DNA from: Plotosus lineatus
Taxonomy: Eukaryota; Chordata; Actinopteri; Siluriformes; Plotosidae
Direction: 5' to 3'
DNA length: 64,000 nucleotides
Assembly (NCBI GenBank): GCA_024760905.1
Contig: CM045731.1
Coordinates: forward strand, 50,204,501 to 50,268,500
The position numbers were made by a program, and so were the translations under genes. Positions 10,305 through 21,349 of this stretch are shown here, piece after piece. Position 1 is the first letter of the stretch. Each line of letters opens with the position of its first letter. The notes below the pieces were generated by a model. The model did no database searches. It worked only from the letters and a program-made list of their open reading frames with translations, and was not told the DNA's origin.

Positions 10305-13053
10305 CAGGGGTCACCAACATTTTTGAAACTGAGAGCTACTTCACGGTTACTGAATCATACGAAGGGCTACCAGTTTGATACGCTCTTCTGAAATAACAAA
10401 TTTGCTCAGTTTGCCTTTAGTTATACATTATTTATAATGATTAGTAATACTCACCTATGTAAAGACACTGATCATGTTAATGATTTCTAACAATGATTAT
10501 CAAAAATGACAACAAGGTGGGAAACAGATATCAATATTCAACACTTTATCTCTATTAATCACAGTATTTGTTACATTTTCAGATGATCACTTACACCACT
10601 ACATTTTAGCAAAAAATTTCCCATTTGCAGAAGCCACTGACATGCCCTGTTAACAAATCATGAACTATGTTTGCAACATGTTTCAAAGTTAACAATTATG
10701 TAATGTTAAACAAAATCAACTTACATATTTTTAAATATGTAATACATTTTTATTTCACATTTTGAACTAATGGCCAAGTCTGTGTTATGTTTAACAAAAT
10801 TATAACTTTTAAATGTCATGAACACACTTTAAATTGAACACAATTCTTCAATATTTTAATTCAACTTTGCCATGGCACTACCATGTTGCCACTGACTACA
10901 TCTGGTATCCGTCCTTGGTTAGTGGGAAGACTGGCATTGCATGCTGTTCACCAGTGTGTTGTAATCTGGTGTGTAACTTGACACTGCAACTGTGAGTGAG
11001 TCTCTCAGATGTGCATCAGTGAGGCGTGTTCTGTGTTTGTTTTGATGAAGTTCATGTCAGAAAATGCTGATTCACAGAGATAGGTTGAGGCCAAACAGGC
11101 TGGCAACCTTCATGGCTGCTGTGCATACTCCACTGTACTTCTCTGTGTCAACAAGGCGGCCAAAAGTTTGGTGCAGCCTGGTAGGCTTTGAGATGGAGAT
11201 CATTTTGCAATGTTATAATTTCCAATCTCCACCTGTCCAGCATCCAAGTTGACCGTTGCACTTAACTGCTCAGCAAAGCATGTTGTGTCCCCATTCATGA
11301 AAGGGTTGGAAATGAAGAACACACATGGTTCAAGCTGATGAAGGTCACAAAACCTATTCTCAAACTCTTGCCCAAGTCTGTTTATTACTTCAATGTACTT
11401 TTCTGCCACTTTTTCAAATGTCTCAGATGCAGAAGCATTGTCTTTCAGCACTGACTGCACAGAGGAAAGTGCAGAACTTTTTCTCTGTAAATCTGCAGAG
11501 AATGCATTCATTTTGGCTTTAAATGCATTTAAAGCACTTATCATATCGACAACAGTCTTACCTTTGCCTTGCAGCTGGCAGTTCAGGAGGTTTAGTTTCC
11601 CAGTAATGTCCACCAAAAATGCAAGGTCAAGTGTCCACTCTGTGTCCTCTAGCAGTGAGACATCTTCGCCTTTGGACTGCATGAACTCTTTGATTTCCAC
11701 GCAAAGAGACAAAAAGCGATGCAAAACTCGTCCTCTGCTGAGCCATCTGATTTCTGTGTGTAGCAGTAGGTCCCCATATTCTGCTGACATCTCCTCTAAT
11801 AGTACCTTGAAAATCCTGTGCTGCTTTGCTTTGGAGGCGGATGTTGTTTATGATTTTCTGGGAGTCATCACGTGCCCAAAGCCGATCACTTTCGCACACA
11901 ACGCCTGCTGGTGAATGATGCAATGGTAATGCAGAAATTTGGGGAAGTCTGGGTCACGTTTACAGTGGCGATGAAACCTGTCTGTCGGCCGACCATAGCA
12001 GGAGCCCGTCTGTTGTCACCGCTACCAGCTTTTCCAATGGCACCTTTTTCTGCACGAAAAACTCCTTCACCGTGTTATAAATGTCAACTCCTCTCGTAGT
12101 TGTCTTTAAGGGCAGTAGTGTCAGGAGTTCTTCTTTTGTGGAGAAATCATTAAACACCATCGGATAAAAACCAATAACTGCGCTGTACTGCTGCTGTCCA
12201 CGGACTCATCGCACTGGAGGCTAAACCACTTGCACTTCGCCCAGATCCTGCTCCAACTGATCGACCAAGTTACTGGACATAGCTGATACTGTCTTGCCAT
12301 CGTAGATGCCCCCAGTTGGGCGCCGGAAAGAGTGGAAATTAGGTCGCTTCCATTTTTCTCGTCTTTAAATACAGTGTTAGCAATTAATAACATCGCTTCT
12401 TTGACAACTTCTCCATCTGTAAATGCCTTTTTTTCTTGATCAGAAAATGTGTAGCTCTAAACGAGGCTTGATTTGCTTTTGTGAGTTTTGGCCGGCCTCG
12501 TAAAAAGACTGTTGCTTACCCAGAGCGGTCTTTAGCTCACGGGCTTTTTCTGCCCGTGAGGCGCTTGCAGGTGGATATTTATCATGGTAGCTTTTGTGAC
12601 ACGTATTGAAATGTCTCTCCACATTGTGCCGTTTTGCTGTCGCCACGGTCGTCCGCCAAAATCAGACACACGCAGGTTTCTTTTACAGTCGTAAAAAGAA
12701 CTCCTCTTCCCATTCACTGTGAAAGAGATCACGTTTTCTTTCTTTTTTCTGCCATGTTTTTGGGGTGCGAAAGTGCATACAGCGCCCGCTAGCTTACTCT
12801 CCACATCCCACAAGCTCTACTTTACTGCCCATAGGTAAATATTGTGCGCGTTAACCTTAAAGTATTTTTAAGATAGTATTTTTTAAATCTATATACATAC
12901 AAGTGTGATTAAAAAAATAATAGCAACAGAACAAAATTAATTTTTAGACGCAGCTCTCTATGAGATGTGCTATTTTTGGAACAGGCCCGCGGGCGACTCA
13001 TGTGGTCCTTGCGGGCGACCGGGTGCCCGCGGGCACCGTGTTGGTGACACCTG
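10305..13053 (-). mobile_element. hAT DNA transposon inserted in the LINE
   Basis: Exact 8-bp target-site duplication gtctagag at 10297-10304 and 13054-13061, the length typical of hAT. Terminal inverted repeats are cagg[g/t]gtcaccaac. Length is 2,749 bp. It interrupts LINE coding sequence, which resumes in register after the duplication. Confidence 0.92.
11200..12813 (-). pseudogene. hAT transposase remnant (ZBED/GTF2IRD2-like)
   Basis: Minus-strand frames. The first has a BED-like part (KRHNVERHFNTCHKSYHDKYP, ending near 12560). It is followed by FSLQCDESVDSSS (near 12200, the CDES catalytic region) and VAVTTDGLLLW. The longest frame (11790-11200) has EIRWLSRGRVLHRFLSL and then WTLDLAFLVDITGKLN. 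These match the GTF2IRD2/EPM2AIP1/ZBED5-like group of hAT transposases. At least four frame breaks make it non-functional. Confidence 0.8.
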
Positions 13054-13461
13054 GTCTAGAGGAAGACCAAAGAGAAGATTTATGCATGTGGCGAAGGAGG
13101 ACATGAAGGTAGTTGGAGTAAGAGTAGAAGATACAGAGGATCGGGTGAGATCGAGGTGGATGGTTTGCTGTGGCGACCCCTGAAGGGAAAAGCCGAAAGG
13201 AAAAGAAGAAGAAGAAGAAGATAGTGACCTTCATAATTATTTACACCCGGGGTTAAGATGTGATACAAGCCTTAAAATAAATTATTTTTATTGCAGAAAG
13301 CAAGCTCTCACACTGAAATTTGTGAACTTTCATCTCATGTGAATTTTAAGTGGAAAATAAAATCCCTGACTAAGTAATTATTATTTTTCATAAAATTAAC
13401 TGTTCCACAATTGTTGGCACAATTTACAATTCCTAGGAAATTAATGTAATTAAAAAAATTA

Positions 13462-16400
13462 ATTCCCCTCCATGAATCGCCACCTTATCATGGTGGAGGG
13501 GTTTGCGTGACCTAATGATCCTAGGAGCTATGTTGTCGGGGGCATAATGTCCCTGGTATGGTCACCCAAGGCAAACAGGTCCTGGGTGAAGGTCCAGACA
13601 AAGTGCGATTCAGAAGACCCCTATGCCATCTCAGAGGAAACGATTGAAGCAGTCTCCCTTGCCCAGACGCGGGTCACCGGGGTTCCCTCCTGGAGCCAGG
13701 CCCAGGGGAGGGGCTCGAAGGCGAACGCCTGGTGGTCGGGCTTATGCCCATGGAGCCTGGCCAGGCCTAGCCCAAAAAGGAGACATGGGTTCGCCCTCAC
13801 ATGGACCCACCACCCGTGGGAGGAGTTTTAGGGGTCGGGTGCAATGTGAGTTGGGTGGCAGCCAAAGGCATGGGTTCTGTCGGACCGATCCTCGGCTACT
13901 TACTCTGACCCTCGGGACATGGAATGTCACCTCTCTGGCGGGAAAGGAGCCTGATTTGGTGCGTGAAGTGGAGAGATACCGACTAGATATAGTCGAGCTC
14001 AACTTAATGCATAGATTGGGCTCTGGAACCATCCATCTCGAGAGAGGCTGGACCTTCTTCTATTCTGGAGTTTTTCATGGGGAGAGGTGGCGAGCCGGTG
14101 TGGGTATTCTTGTTGCCCCCCGTCTCGGGGCCCAAATGTTGGGGTTCTCCCCGGTTGACGAAAGGGTAGCTTCCCTCCGTCTTTGGGTGGGGGGACGGGT
14201 CCTGAGGTCCTGACTGTTATTTGTGCTTATGCACCAAATGACAGTTCAGAGTACCCACCCTTTTTGGAGTCTTTTTTTTGGGGGGGGGGGGGGGTGTTGG
14301 AGAACGCTCCCTCGAGAGACTCACTAGTTGTCTTGGGAGACTTGAACGCCCATATGGGCAACGATAGTGTGACCTGGAAGGGTGTGATTGATAGGTACGG
14401 CCTCTCCAGTCTGAATACGAATGGTGTTTCGTTGTTGGATTTCTGTACTCGTCACATTTTGTCTATCATGAACACCATGTTCGAACATAAGGGTGTCCAT
14501 AAGTGCACTTGGCACCAGGACACCCTAGGTCGCAGTTCGATGATTGACTTTGTAGTTGTGCCATCGGACTTGCGACCATATGTTCTGGACACTCGGGTGA
14601 AGAGAGGAGCTGAGCTGTCTACCGATCACTGCCTGGTGGTGAGTTGGCTTCAGTGGTGGGGGAGGTTGCCTTCCAGACCTGGCAGGCCCAAGCGTGTAAT
14701 CAGGGTCTACTGGGAACGTTTGGCGGAGTCCCCTGTCCGAGAGGCCTTTAACTCCCACCACCGGCAGAGCTATAACCACGTCCTGGAGGAAGTGGGGGAC
14801 ATGGAATCCGAATGGGCCATATTTTGTGCCTCCATTGTCGCTGCGGCAGCCCATAGCTGTGGCCATAAGGTCGTCGGTGCTTGTTGTGGCGGTAATCCCC
14901 GAACCCGGTGGTGGACACCTGCGGTGAAGGGGGCCGTCCAGCTGAAGAAGGAGGCCTATCGGGTTTTATTAGCCTGTGGGACTCCCGAGGCAGAAAACGG
15001 GTACCGGCAGGCCAAACGTGCTGCAGCCGAGGCTGTCGCAGATGCAAAATCTCAGGCATGGGAGGAGTTCGGTGAAGGCCTAGAGAGTGATTATCGGTTG
15101 GCCTCAAAAAGGTTCTGTACCACCTTCCGACGCCTCAGGAGGGGGAAGCAGTTCTTCACAAACACTGTTTACAGTGGAGGTGGGGAGCTGCTTTCCTTGA
15201 TGGGGATGTCGTCGAGAGGTGGAGGGAATACTTTGAGGACCTCCTCAATCCCACCAACATGCCCTCCGTGGAAGAGGAAGACCCTGGGGGTTCGGGTGAG
15301 GGTCCACCCATCACTGGAGTGGAGGTCACTGAGGTTGTCAAAAAGCTCCTCGGTGGTCGAGCTCCGGGGTTGGAAGAGATCCGCCCGGAATATCTCAGAG
15401 CTCTGGATGTTGTAGGACTGTCTTGGTTGACACATCTCTGCAACATCACGTGATCATCAGGGGCTGTACCTCTGGATTGGCAAACTGGGGTGGTGGTCCC
15501 AATTTTTAAGAAGGGGGACCGGAGGGTGTGTTTCAATTATCGGGGAATTACACTCCTCAGCCTACCTGGGAAAGTCTATGCAGGGGTACTAGAGAGGAGG
15601 ATCCGACCGATAGTCGAACCTCGGATTCAGGAGGAACAATGTGGTTTTCGTCCTGGCCGTAGCACTCTTGACCAACTCTATACGCTCCACAGGATTCTGG
15701 AGGGGGCATGGGAGTTTGCCCAATCTCTCCACGTGTGCTTTGTGGATTTGGAGAAGGCTTTCGACCGTGTCCCTCTAACAATCTTGTGGGGCGTGCTCTG
15801 AGAGTGTGCGTTCCGGACCCGTTGCTACGAGCTATTCGGTCGCTGTATCACCGGAGCCAGAGTTTGGTCCGTATTGGTAACAGCAGGTCGGATTCATATC
15901 CAGTGGGAGTTGGAGTCTGCCAAGGCTGTCCTTTGTCACCGATTCTGTTCATAAGTTTTATGGACAGAATTTCTCAGCGCAGTCGAGGCGATGAGGGGTT
16001 CTGGTTTGGTGGCCATCGGATATCGTCTCTGCTTTTTGTGGATGATGTTGTCCTTTTGGCTTCATCAAGTCGGGACCTCCGCTCTCATTGGAGCGATTCG
16101 CAGCCGAGTGCGAAGCAGCTGGGATGAAGATCAGTACCTCCAAGTCCGAGGCTATGGTTCTCAGTCGGACAGTGGTGGAATGCACCCTCCGGGTCGGGAA
16201 TGAGGTCCTGCCCCAAGTGGAGAAGTTTAAGTATCTTGGGGTCTTGTTTATGAGTGAGGGAAAGATGGCGCGAGAGATCGACAGACGGATCGCTGCAGCC
16301 TCTGCTGTTAAGCGCTGCCTGTACCGGTCCGTCGTGGTGAAGAAGGAGCTTAGCCACAAGGCGAAAATCTCAATTTACCAGTCAATCTACGTTCCAACCC

Positions 16401-16850
16401 TCACCTATGGTCACGAGCTTTGGGTAATGACTGAAAGAACAAGATCATGGATACAAGCAGCTGAAATGAGCTTCCTTCGCCGGGTGGCGGGGTTCTCCCT
16501 TAGAGATAAGGTGAGAAGCTCCACCATCTGGGGAGAGCTCGGAGTAGATCTGCTGCTCCTCCGCATTGAGGGGGGCCAGTTGAGGTGGCTCGGGCATCTG
16601 GTCTGAATGCCCCCCGGACGCCTCCCTGGTGTGGTGTTTCGAGCATGTCCAACCAGGAAGAGACCCCGGGGTCGACCTAGAACACGCTGGAGGGACTATG
16701 TCTCTCGGCTTGTCTGTGACCGCCTCGGTGTCCCCCCGGAAGAGTTGGAGGAAGTGGCTCGGGAGAGGGACATCTGGACTTCTTTGCTTAGGTTGCTGCC
16801 CCCGCGACCCGACCCTGGATGAAGCGGAAGATGATGATTATGATGATGAT
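13462..16850 (+). mobile_element. Rex3 retrotransposon (RTE clade), nearly complete
   Basis: Begins 'ccctccatgaatcgccacc' with the 'atggtggaggggtttgcgtg' leader. It encodes endonuclease and reverse transcriptase and ends in a GAT/ATG-rich tail (tgatgatgatg). Both sites used for standard Rex3 PCR are recognisable: tggcaaactggggtggtggt at 15478-15497 and ggctgtcctttgtcaccg near 15925. This identification uses remembered primer sequences. A second, internally deleted copy is at 26409-27014. Confidence 0.88.
13918..16822 (+). pseudogene. Rex3 endonuclease/reverse transcriptase pseudogene
   Basis: The endonuclease part has TWNVTSLAGKEP at the start, then [24 protein letters not shown] and [11 protein letters not shown] (to about 14650). 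The reverse transcriptase part has [42 protein letters not shown] and SLLFVDDVVLLASS (VDD at about 16035). The C-terminal part is LRWLGHLV and RKRPRGRPRTRW. Frame changes occur near 14183, 15200, 15800 and 16090, with stops at about 15453 and 16606. A 15-G run at about 14280-14295 sits at a frame break and may be a sequencing artefact. Confidence 0.88.
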
Positions 16851-16864
16851 GAAAAAAGTCATTC

Positions 16865-17119
16865 TGTTATTTATACATTCATTCATTCATTTTTTGAACC
16901 GCTTAACCTTAATTCGGGTCACGGGGAGGCTGGTACCAGGCCATTGCAGGGCCAACACTCACAAGGCCATTCATACTCACACTCACACCTAGGTGAGATT
17001 TTGAACAGCCATTTAGGCTACTGTGGGAGGAAACTGGACTACCCGGTAGAAACCCACACAAGCACGTGGAGAAAATGCAAACTTCACACAGAAATGTCTG
17101 AGCTGGGACAGTAGATTAT
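16865..17119 (-). mobile_element. SINE-B copy
   Basis: Reverse-oriented SINE-B with (ATTC)n tail and 'accgcttaaccttaattcggg' 3' region. Target-site duplication aaagtcattc at 16855-16864 and 17120-17129. It inserted just after the Rex3 tail. Confidence 0.85.
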
Positions 17120-17385
17120 AAAGTCATTCAGAGTATCTTGGTATATTTAATTGGTAATACATCACTTACTGTTTCCCTGGGGTATAAATATGATGTGACA
17201 CAGAGGCCATTTCTCTTATCGACTATTCAACATGGGAAAGATGAAGGGACAACAATTCAAGTAAGGAAGATGTGTGTCGCCCTTCACAAGTCAGGCAATG
17301 GCTACAAGAAAATAGCCTCTTTCATATCTACTGTCAAAGAAATCATTAAGAAGCTTAAAACAACGAAGAATTGTTTCTTCTCCCA

Positions 17386-17640
17386 GTGCAGCAAACTGGG
17401 TTATCCAAGGCTGGCCATGTTGCTCACTGCCTATGGTGAGAGGTTCATGTAAAAGAACCATTGCTGACTTTCATCAAGAGGAGCTATATCGCTGTCACCG
17501 TGTTTCTGCCCTGCAATGGCCTGGCGAGCCATCCAGGGTGTACACTGCCCTTGCCCAGAGTCGACTGAGATGGGTGCCAGTCTTCTCATTACCCTAATTA
17601 CGATTAAATGGTTCAGAAAATGAATGAATGAGAATTATTT
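17386..17640 (+). mobile_element. Chimeric SINE (A body, B tail), head lost
   Basis: Starts within the SINE-A body ('ccagtgcagcaaactgggtt') and switches near 17510 ('gtgtttctgccctgcaatgg') to the SINE-B 3' half. It ends 'ggttcagaaaatgaatgaat'. Confidence 0.75.
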
Positions 17641-17888
17641 CTTAATGTGGGATTTTTGTACGACTGAATAAATACAGACGTTCCCCGACTTACATTCCTC
17701 CGTTTTCCGTTTTTTCGATTTTACGTTTAAAAAAAAAAATTGTCAAATTTTGAGTTTCAACGTACCTATGTAGTACGCTGACGTAATGACGCTGCGTCCA
17801 ATGTTTACAAATGACAGACTGAATGTGCCCCTTCTTCTTCCCAGTTCAGTTATATATACATCGTTTTATATATATCTTCTTCTTCATC

Positions 17889-17891
<3 letters not shown>

Positions 17892-17961
<70 letters not shown>

Positions 17962-18006
17962 AGAGAGAGAGAGAGAGAGAGATAGATATAGATATATATA
18001 TATATA
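17892..18006. repeat. (TA)n-(GA)n-(TA)n microsatellite
   Basis: TA run to 17959, GA run to about 17982, then mixed GATA/TA. Confidence 0.95.
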
Positions 18007-18594
18007 GTGTATGGTTGGTCAGAAGCATAAGCCTACTAGCATGGGTGCAAGTCTCATACACAGAGATGAATTAACTATGTGCCTGGATCGGCGCAATCTA
18101 CCATGTATACTCAGTTAAGCAAAGAGAGTTATAAAATGTATGAAAACCTGAATCCAGAAAAGAAAGAGATCTGTCCGCTCTGCTGGTGATGCACATCAGT
18201 GCAGGCTGAGTACTAAACCACTATTCAACGGCGCCCTTGCTCACTTGAAAGACCGGAAGTCCGTATAACCCGCGCTTTGTGTCAAGCGCAAACAAGTAAA
18301 CTACTTTTGGTGTTGAGCGCCTCATGTATTGTAAGCGTTGATTGGCTGTTTTAAGCTTCATGTAAAGTGACTCGGCTCAGCCTCGTGTAATGTGACTCAG
18401 CTCAGCTTGATGTAAAGTGACCATCCGCCGACCATCGGAACCATTTACAAGCAGAAAGATCGCATCATAGAGAATCTTAAAGGTTATATTTGATACTGTA
18501 TTTGATATTTGATGAGTGAATTTGATTAAAATTTATCTATTTAAAATAATTTTGCTTGAATTTAATTTATTTGAAATTAATGTTGATATTATTT

Positions 18595-18945
18595 AGGGGC
18601 AGTGGTGGTCTAGTGGTATAGGGCGCTGGATCGGTGATCCAAAGGTTGGAGGTTCGAGTCCCACTCTCCACAAGGTTGTCACTCTCCCCCCCAGTGCGGC
18701 TAACTGGGTTATCAAAGGCGGGCCATGTCTCTCACTGTCTATGGTGAGAGGCATGTAAAAGAACCATTGCTGACTTTCGTAAAGAGTAGGCTGCAAAGTC
18801 GTCGGCGTGTTTCTGTCCCTTGCTAAAAGGGTTGTGACAGGAAGGGCATCCGACGTAAAAACCTCTGCCAAATCAAATGTGCGAATCAGATGATTCGCTG
18901 TGGCGACTCCCGAGTGAAAGGGAAAAAGCTGAAAGGAAGACAGAC
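18595..18945 (+). mobile_element. SINE-A, full-length reference copy
   Basis: Target-site duplication aatgttgatattattt at 18579-18594 and 18946-18961. The second pogo-like element has the same site without the SINE (around 33117-33135), which fixes both edges. Parts: a tRNA-like head with B box at 18651-18661, a unique middle, a LINE-5'-like block (18831-18870) and a LINE-3'-like tail (18892-18940). Confidence 0.92.
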
Positions 18946-19295
18946 AATGTTGATATTATTTGATATATTTGCTATTATTTTACAATGTTATGTTTATAAT
19001 ACTTGATTTAGGGGTGTTTTATGAGATACGGTAATGGTATTTATGGATGTATAGTGCAGTATATGCGTCATACGTCACTGTAACAAATTACGTTCACTTT
19101 CAACTTATGTTCGGCCTTCCGGAACCAATTAAAAACGTAAGTCGGGGAGCATCTGTACACTTGAATTAATCCTTGAATTTTCCTGTTTTTCATTGTGGTC
19201 CAATACAGTACTATCTGGGGAAAAAAAGAATTTATCTGAAGCTAAAGAACACATTTTAACCAGAGGTACCAATAATTACAGAGGGCAGTAATGCA

Positions 19296-19415
<120 letters not shown>

Positions 19416-19646
19416 AATTTATATGTATATATAAGAATGCAGGTCACATTTAAGTTTTCAAAAAGTTTTTATGAGAAACCAAGAACTGTTTTATCCAGCT
19501 TTCTGTCTAAATAAATGAAAAATGTAAACTTTTTTTGCTTTTTTTGTTTCAGAGCTAAAAGCCTATGCTGAACCTGAAACCTGTTGTCTGGTCAACATGT
19601 CCTCCAGCATTCTTACAATAGAAAAAACTTTATAAAAATCCACTTA

Positions 19647-19650
<4 letters not shown>

Positions 19651-19716
<66 letters not shown>
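19651..19716. repeat. (AT)n microsatellite
   Basis: 33 AT units adjoining a reverse SINE tail. Confidence 0.95.
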
Positions 19717-19718
<2 letters not shown>

Positions 19719-20091
19719 CATTTCATTTTCTGTAACTGCTTAATCCTATTTAGGGTCATGGGAAGGCTGGCTCTGGGAGAGGGCAGAGTACACCTTGGAC
19801 AGGTCGTCAGGCCATTGCAGTGCGGAAACATGCTGATGGTTTTACAGCCTACTCTGGTCTTCTTCTTCTTCTTCTTCTTCTTCTTCTTCTTTTCCTTCCG
19901 ACTATTCCCTTCAGGAGTCGCCACAGCAAATCATCTGCCTCCATCCCACCTCAGTGAAAGACAAGGCCGGCCTTTGATAACCCAGATAGCTGCACTGGGG
20001 GGCACAGGCACAATGTTGTGGAGAGTGGGACTTGAACCGCCAACTATAGGATCAGCGATCCAGTGCATTTTACCACCAGGCCACCACTGTA
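19717..20091 (-). mobile_element. Chimeric SINE (A/B) with a LINE/SINE tail embedded
   Basis: Read on the minus strand: a tRNA-like head at 20091, the A body, then a LINE-type tail ('ctgtggcgactcctgaaggg' plus (GAA)n, 19862-19930), then 'gagtaggctgtaaaaccatc' and the A-to-B switch ('tgtttccgcactgcaatggc'). It ends with the B tail. It is the third copy with the same switch point. Confidence 0.7.
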
Positions 20092-20093
<2 letters not shown>

Positions 20094-20134
<41 letters not shown>

Positions 20135-20183
20135 TGTGTGGGTGTGTATGTGTGTGTGTGTGGGTGTGGATGTGTGTGTGTGT

Positions 20184-20242
<59 letters not shown>
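20094..20242. repeat. (GT)n microsatellite
   Basis: About 150 bp of TG units with a few GG and TA interruptions. Confidence 0.95.
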
Positions 20243-20243
<1 letters not shown>

Positions 20244-20546
20244 CCCCTGGGTTCGATTCTCAGCTTGGGCACTGTGGAGTTTGCATGTTCTCCTTCTGCT
20301 CATATGGATTTCTACTAAGTCCTGCAGTTTCCTCCCACAACCCAAAAATCATGCACAGTAAGCTAATTGGCTGTTTCAAATCACCCTGAGTTGTGAGTGC
20401 GAGGGTGAATCATTGTAGGAGTGTTGGCCCTGTGATGGCTTGGCGAGCTGTCCAGGGTACACCCCACCATCTTCCAGAGTCGGCTGAGATGGGCATCAGC
20501 CTCCTTGCAACCCTAATTTGGTTTAAGTGGTTGAGAAGATGAATGT
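20243..20546 (+). mobile_element. SINE-B copy, 5' end replaced by (GT)n
   Basis: From the B box 'tgggttcgattctcag' through 'tttcctcccacaacccaaa' to 'taatttggtttaagtggtt'. Confidence 0.8.
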
Positions 20547-21084
20547 ATTCTCCTCTATGCTTAGGTTTCTTTAGGCTGTTAGTGTTCATACTGTGACATC
20601 AGGAATTGTTGTGCTCTGAATGCTTATTATTTTTATATTCGCAATTGTGAAGGGAGTTCCACAGAAAATTACATACAGTATGTCAACCGTTTCCTTTGCA
20701 ATTTCTGATGCAATCCTTCTGAGTACACACACCCTGTTCTAAAGTGTACATTTCACCCTGTGTGTGATCAAAATAGGCACAACACCTTTATTCATCAGTG
20801 TACTTTTTATACCAATTTCCTGTTGCATCTTTCAGACTGCAATGTGAAATAAATAGTCAGTGATTATGCAAACAGTTAATCTGGTTCCTTTTATTGCTTA
20901 AACTACCTACGAGTACATACTACTACAAGCTTAAGTACTTTGTCATGATGTCAGTAATATAATTATCTGTATGTGTATTGTATGTGCAGTTTTATGTAGT
21001 AGTAAGCATGTAGAGATCTGATCTTTTCAAAAGTAGTCAGTAATAGATTATTAATAGGCTATAAGAAGTTTTTTGGACCCTGTG
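20547..21084. other. No gene recognised
   Basis: AT-rich sequence without recognised exon or element. Confidence 0.4.
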
Positions 21085-21320
21085 CCACCTATAATCATCT
21101 CACTCATTCACACATTTGCTGAACTGCTTAATCCTACTCGGCTTGTAGGGAGGTTTGGTGTCTATCTCAGGCGACACTGGGCAAAGGTACGGTATGCCCT
21201 GAACAGCTCGCCTGACCAAACTCCACACAGAAACATCCTTGCCAAAACTCAGGACTTTAACCCAGGATCTTTTGTTGTTAGGCGGACACACCAACGACTA
21301 CACCACACAGTCAATCTACT
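21085..21320 (-). mobile_element. SINE-B copy
   Basis: Reverse orientation: 'cactcattcacacatttgct' and 'gctgaactgcttaatcctac' at the tail side. The decayed head is near 21290-21320 ('acaccaacgactacaccac'). Confidence 0.7.
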
Positions 21321-21349
21321 GTATTTAGTACATCTTGTTAGAATATGAT

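Larger units (their letters stand above)
7708..13183 (+). pseudogene. LINE endonuclease/reverse transcriptase pseudogene
   Basis: Broken frames in order. The AP endonuclease begins at 7708 (LRVGTLNVGTMTGKGREL) and continues with VVSAYAPQAG, GADFNGHVG and VDYILCRR. The reverse transcriptase runs from about 9050 ([37 protein letters not shown]) to [10 protein letters not shown] near 9680. The C-terminal region includes RWFGHVQKRD at about 10220. At about 9665 the segment between EVG and FADD is missing, so an internal deletion removed part of the palm. There are several frameshifts and stops. The last codons (13060-13183) lie after the hAT insertion and end in CGDP and a stop. Confidence 0.85.
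7413..13219 (+). mobile_element. RTE-like LINE, near full length, carrying a hAT insertion
   Basis: Flanked by a 17-bp direct repeat with one mismatch (gatagtg[c/a]ccttcataa at 7396-7412 and 13220-13236), read as its target-site duplication. It contains an AP endonuclease, a reverse transcriptase and a C-terminal region, and ends in 'gccgaaaggaaaagaag' plus (GAA)n. A 3' microsatellite instead of poly-A fits RTE-type elements. A hAT transposon sits at 10305-13053. Other, 5'-truncated copies in this window are at 24078-24988, 27401-27735 and 48678-49018. Confidence 0.85.
7396..17385 (+). mobile_element. Tc1/mariner-like element split by nested insertions (remnant)
   Basis: Three separated blocks appear to belong to one Tc1-like element: its left end (7396-7412, 'tagtgcccttcataa'), the adjoining left region (13220-13461), and the start of a transposase region (about 17130-17385). 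In the last block an ATG at 17232 and a shifted frame read MGKMKG and VRKMCVALHKSGNGYKKIA, a Tc1-type helix-turn-helix N-terminus. The RTE-like LINE separates blocks one and two; Rex3 and a SINE separate two and three. The rest of the element is missing. Joining the blocks is inference from their order and from memory of the fish element. Confidence 0.5.
17675..19155 (+). mobile_element. pogo/Tigger-like DNA transposon, copy 1
   Basis: Terminal inverted repeats cagacgttccccgacttac (left) and cagatgctccccgacttac (right, reverse complement), with TA on both sides (17673-17674, 19156-19157). Internal sequence with an ATG near 18010 (MVGQK-like reading) matches copy 2 at 32463-33304. It is internally degraded and carries a TA/GA microsatellite and a nested SINE-A. 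Confidence 0.82.

Noticed and set aside
14280..14295. Poly-G tract (also 50240-50259 and 58399-58414) as a G-quadruplex or functional element
   Set aside because: Single homopolymer runs in decayed repeats, more likely slippage or sequencing error.
20094..20242. Long Cys/Val or Thr/His reading frames in the GT repeats
   Set aside because: Simple-sequence translation with no coding meaning.
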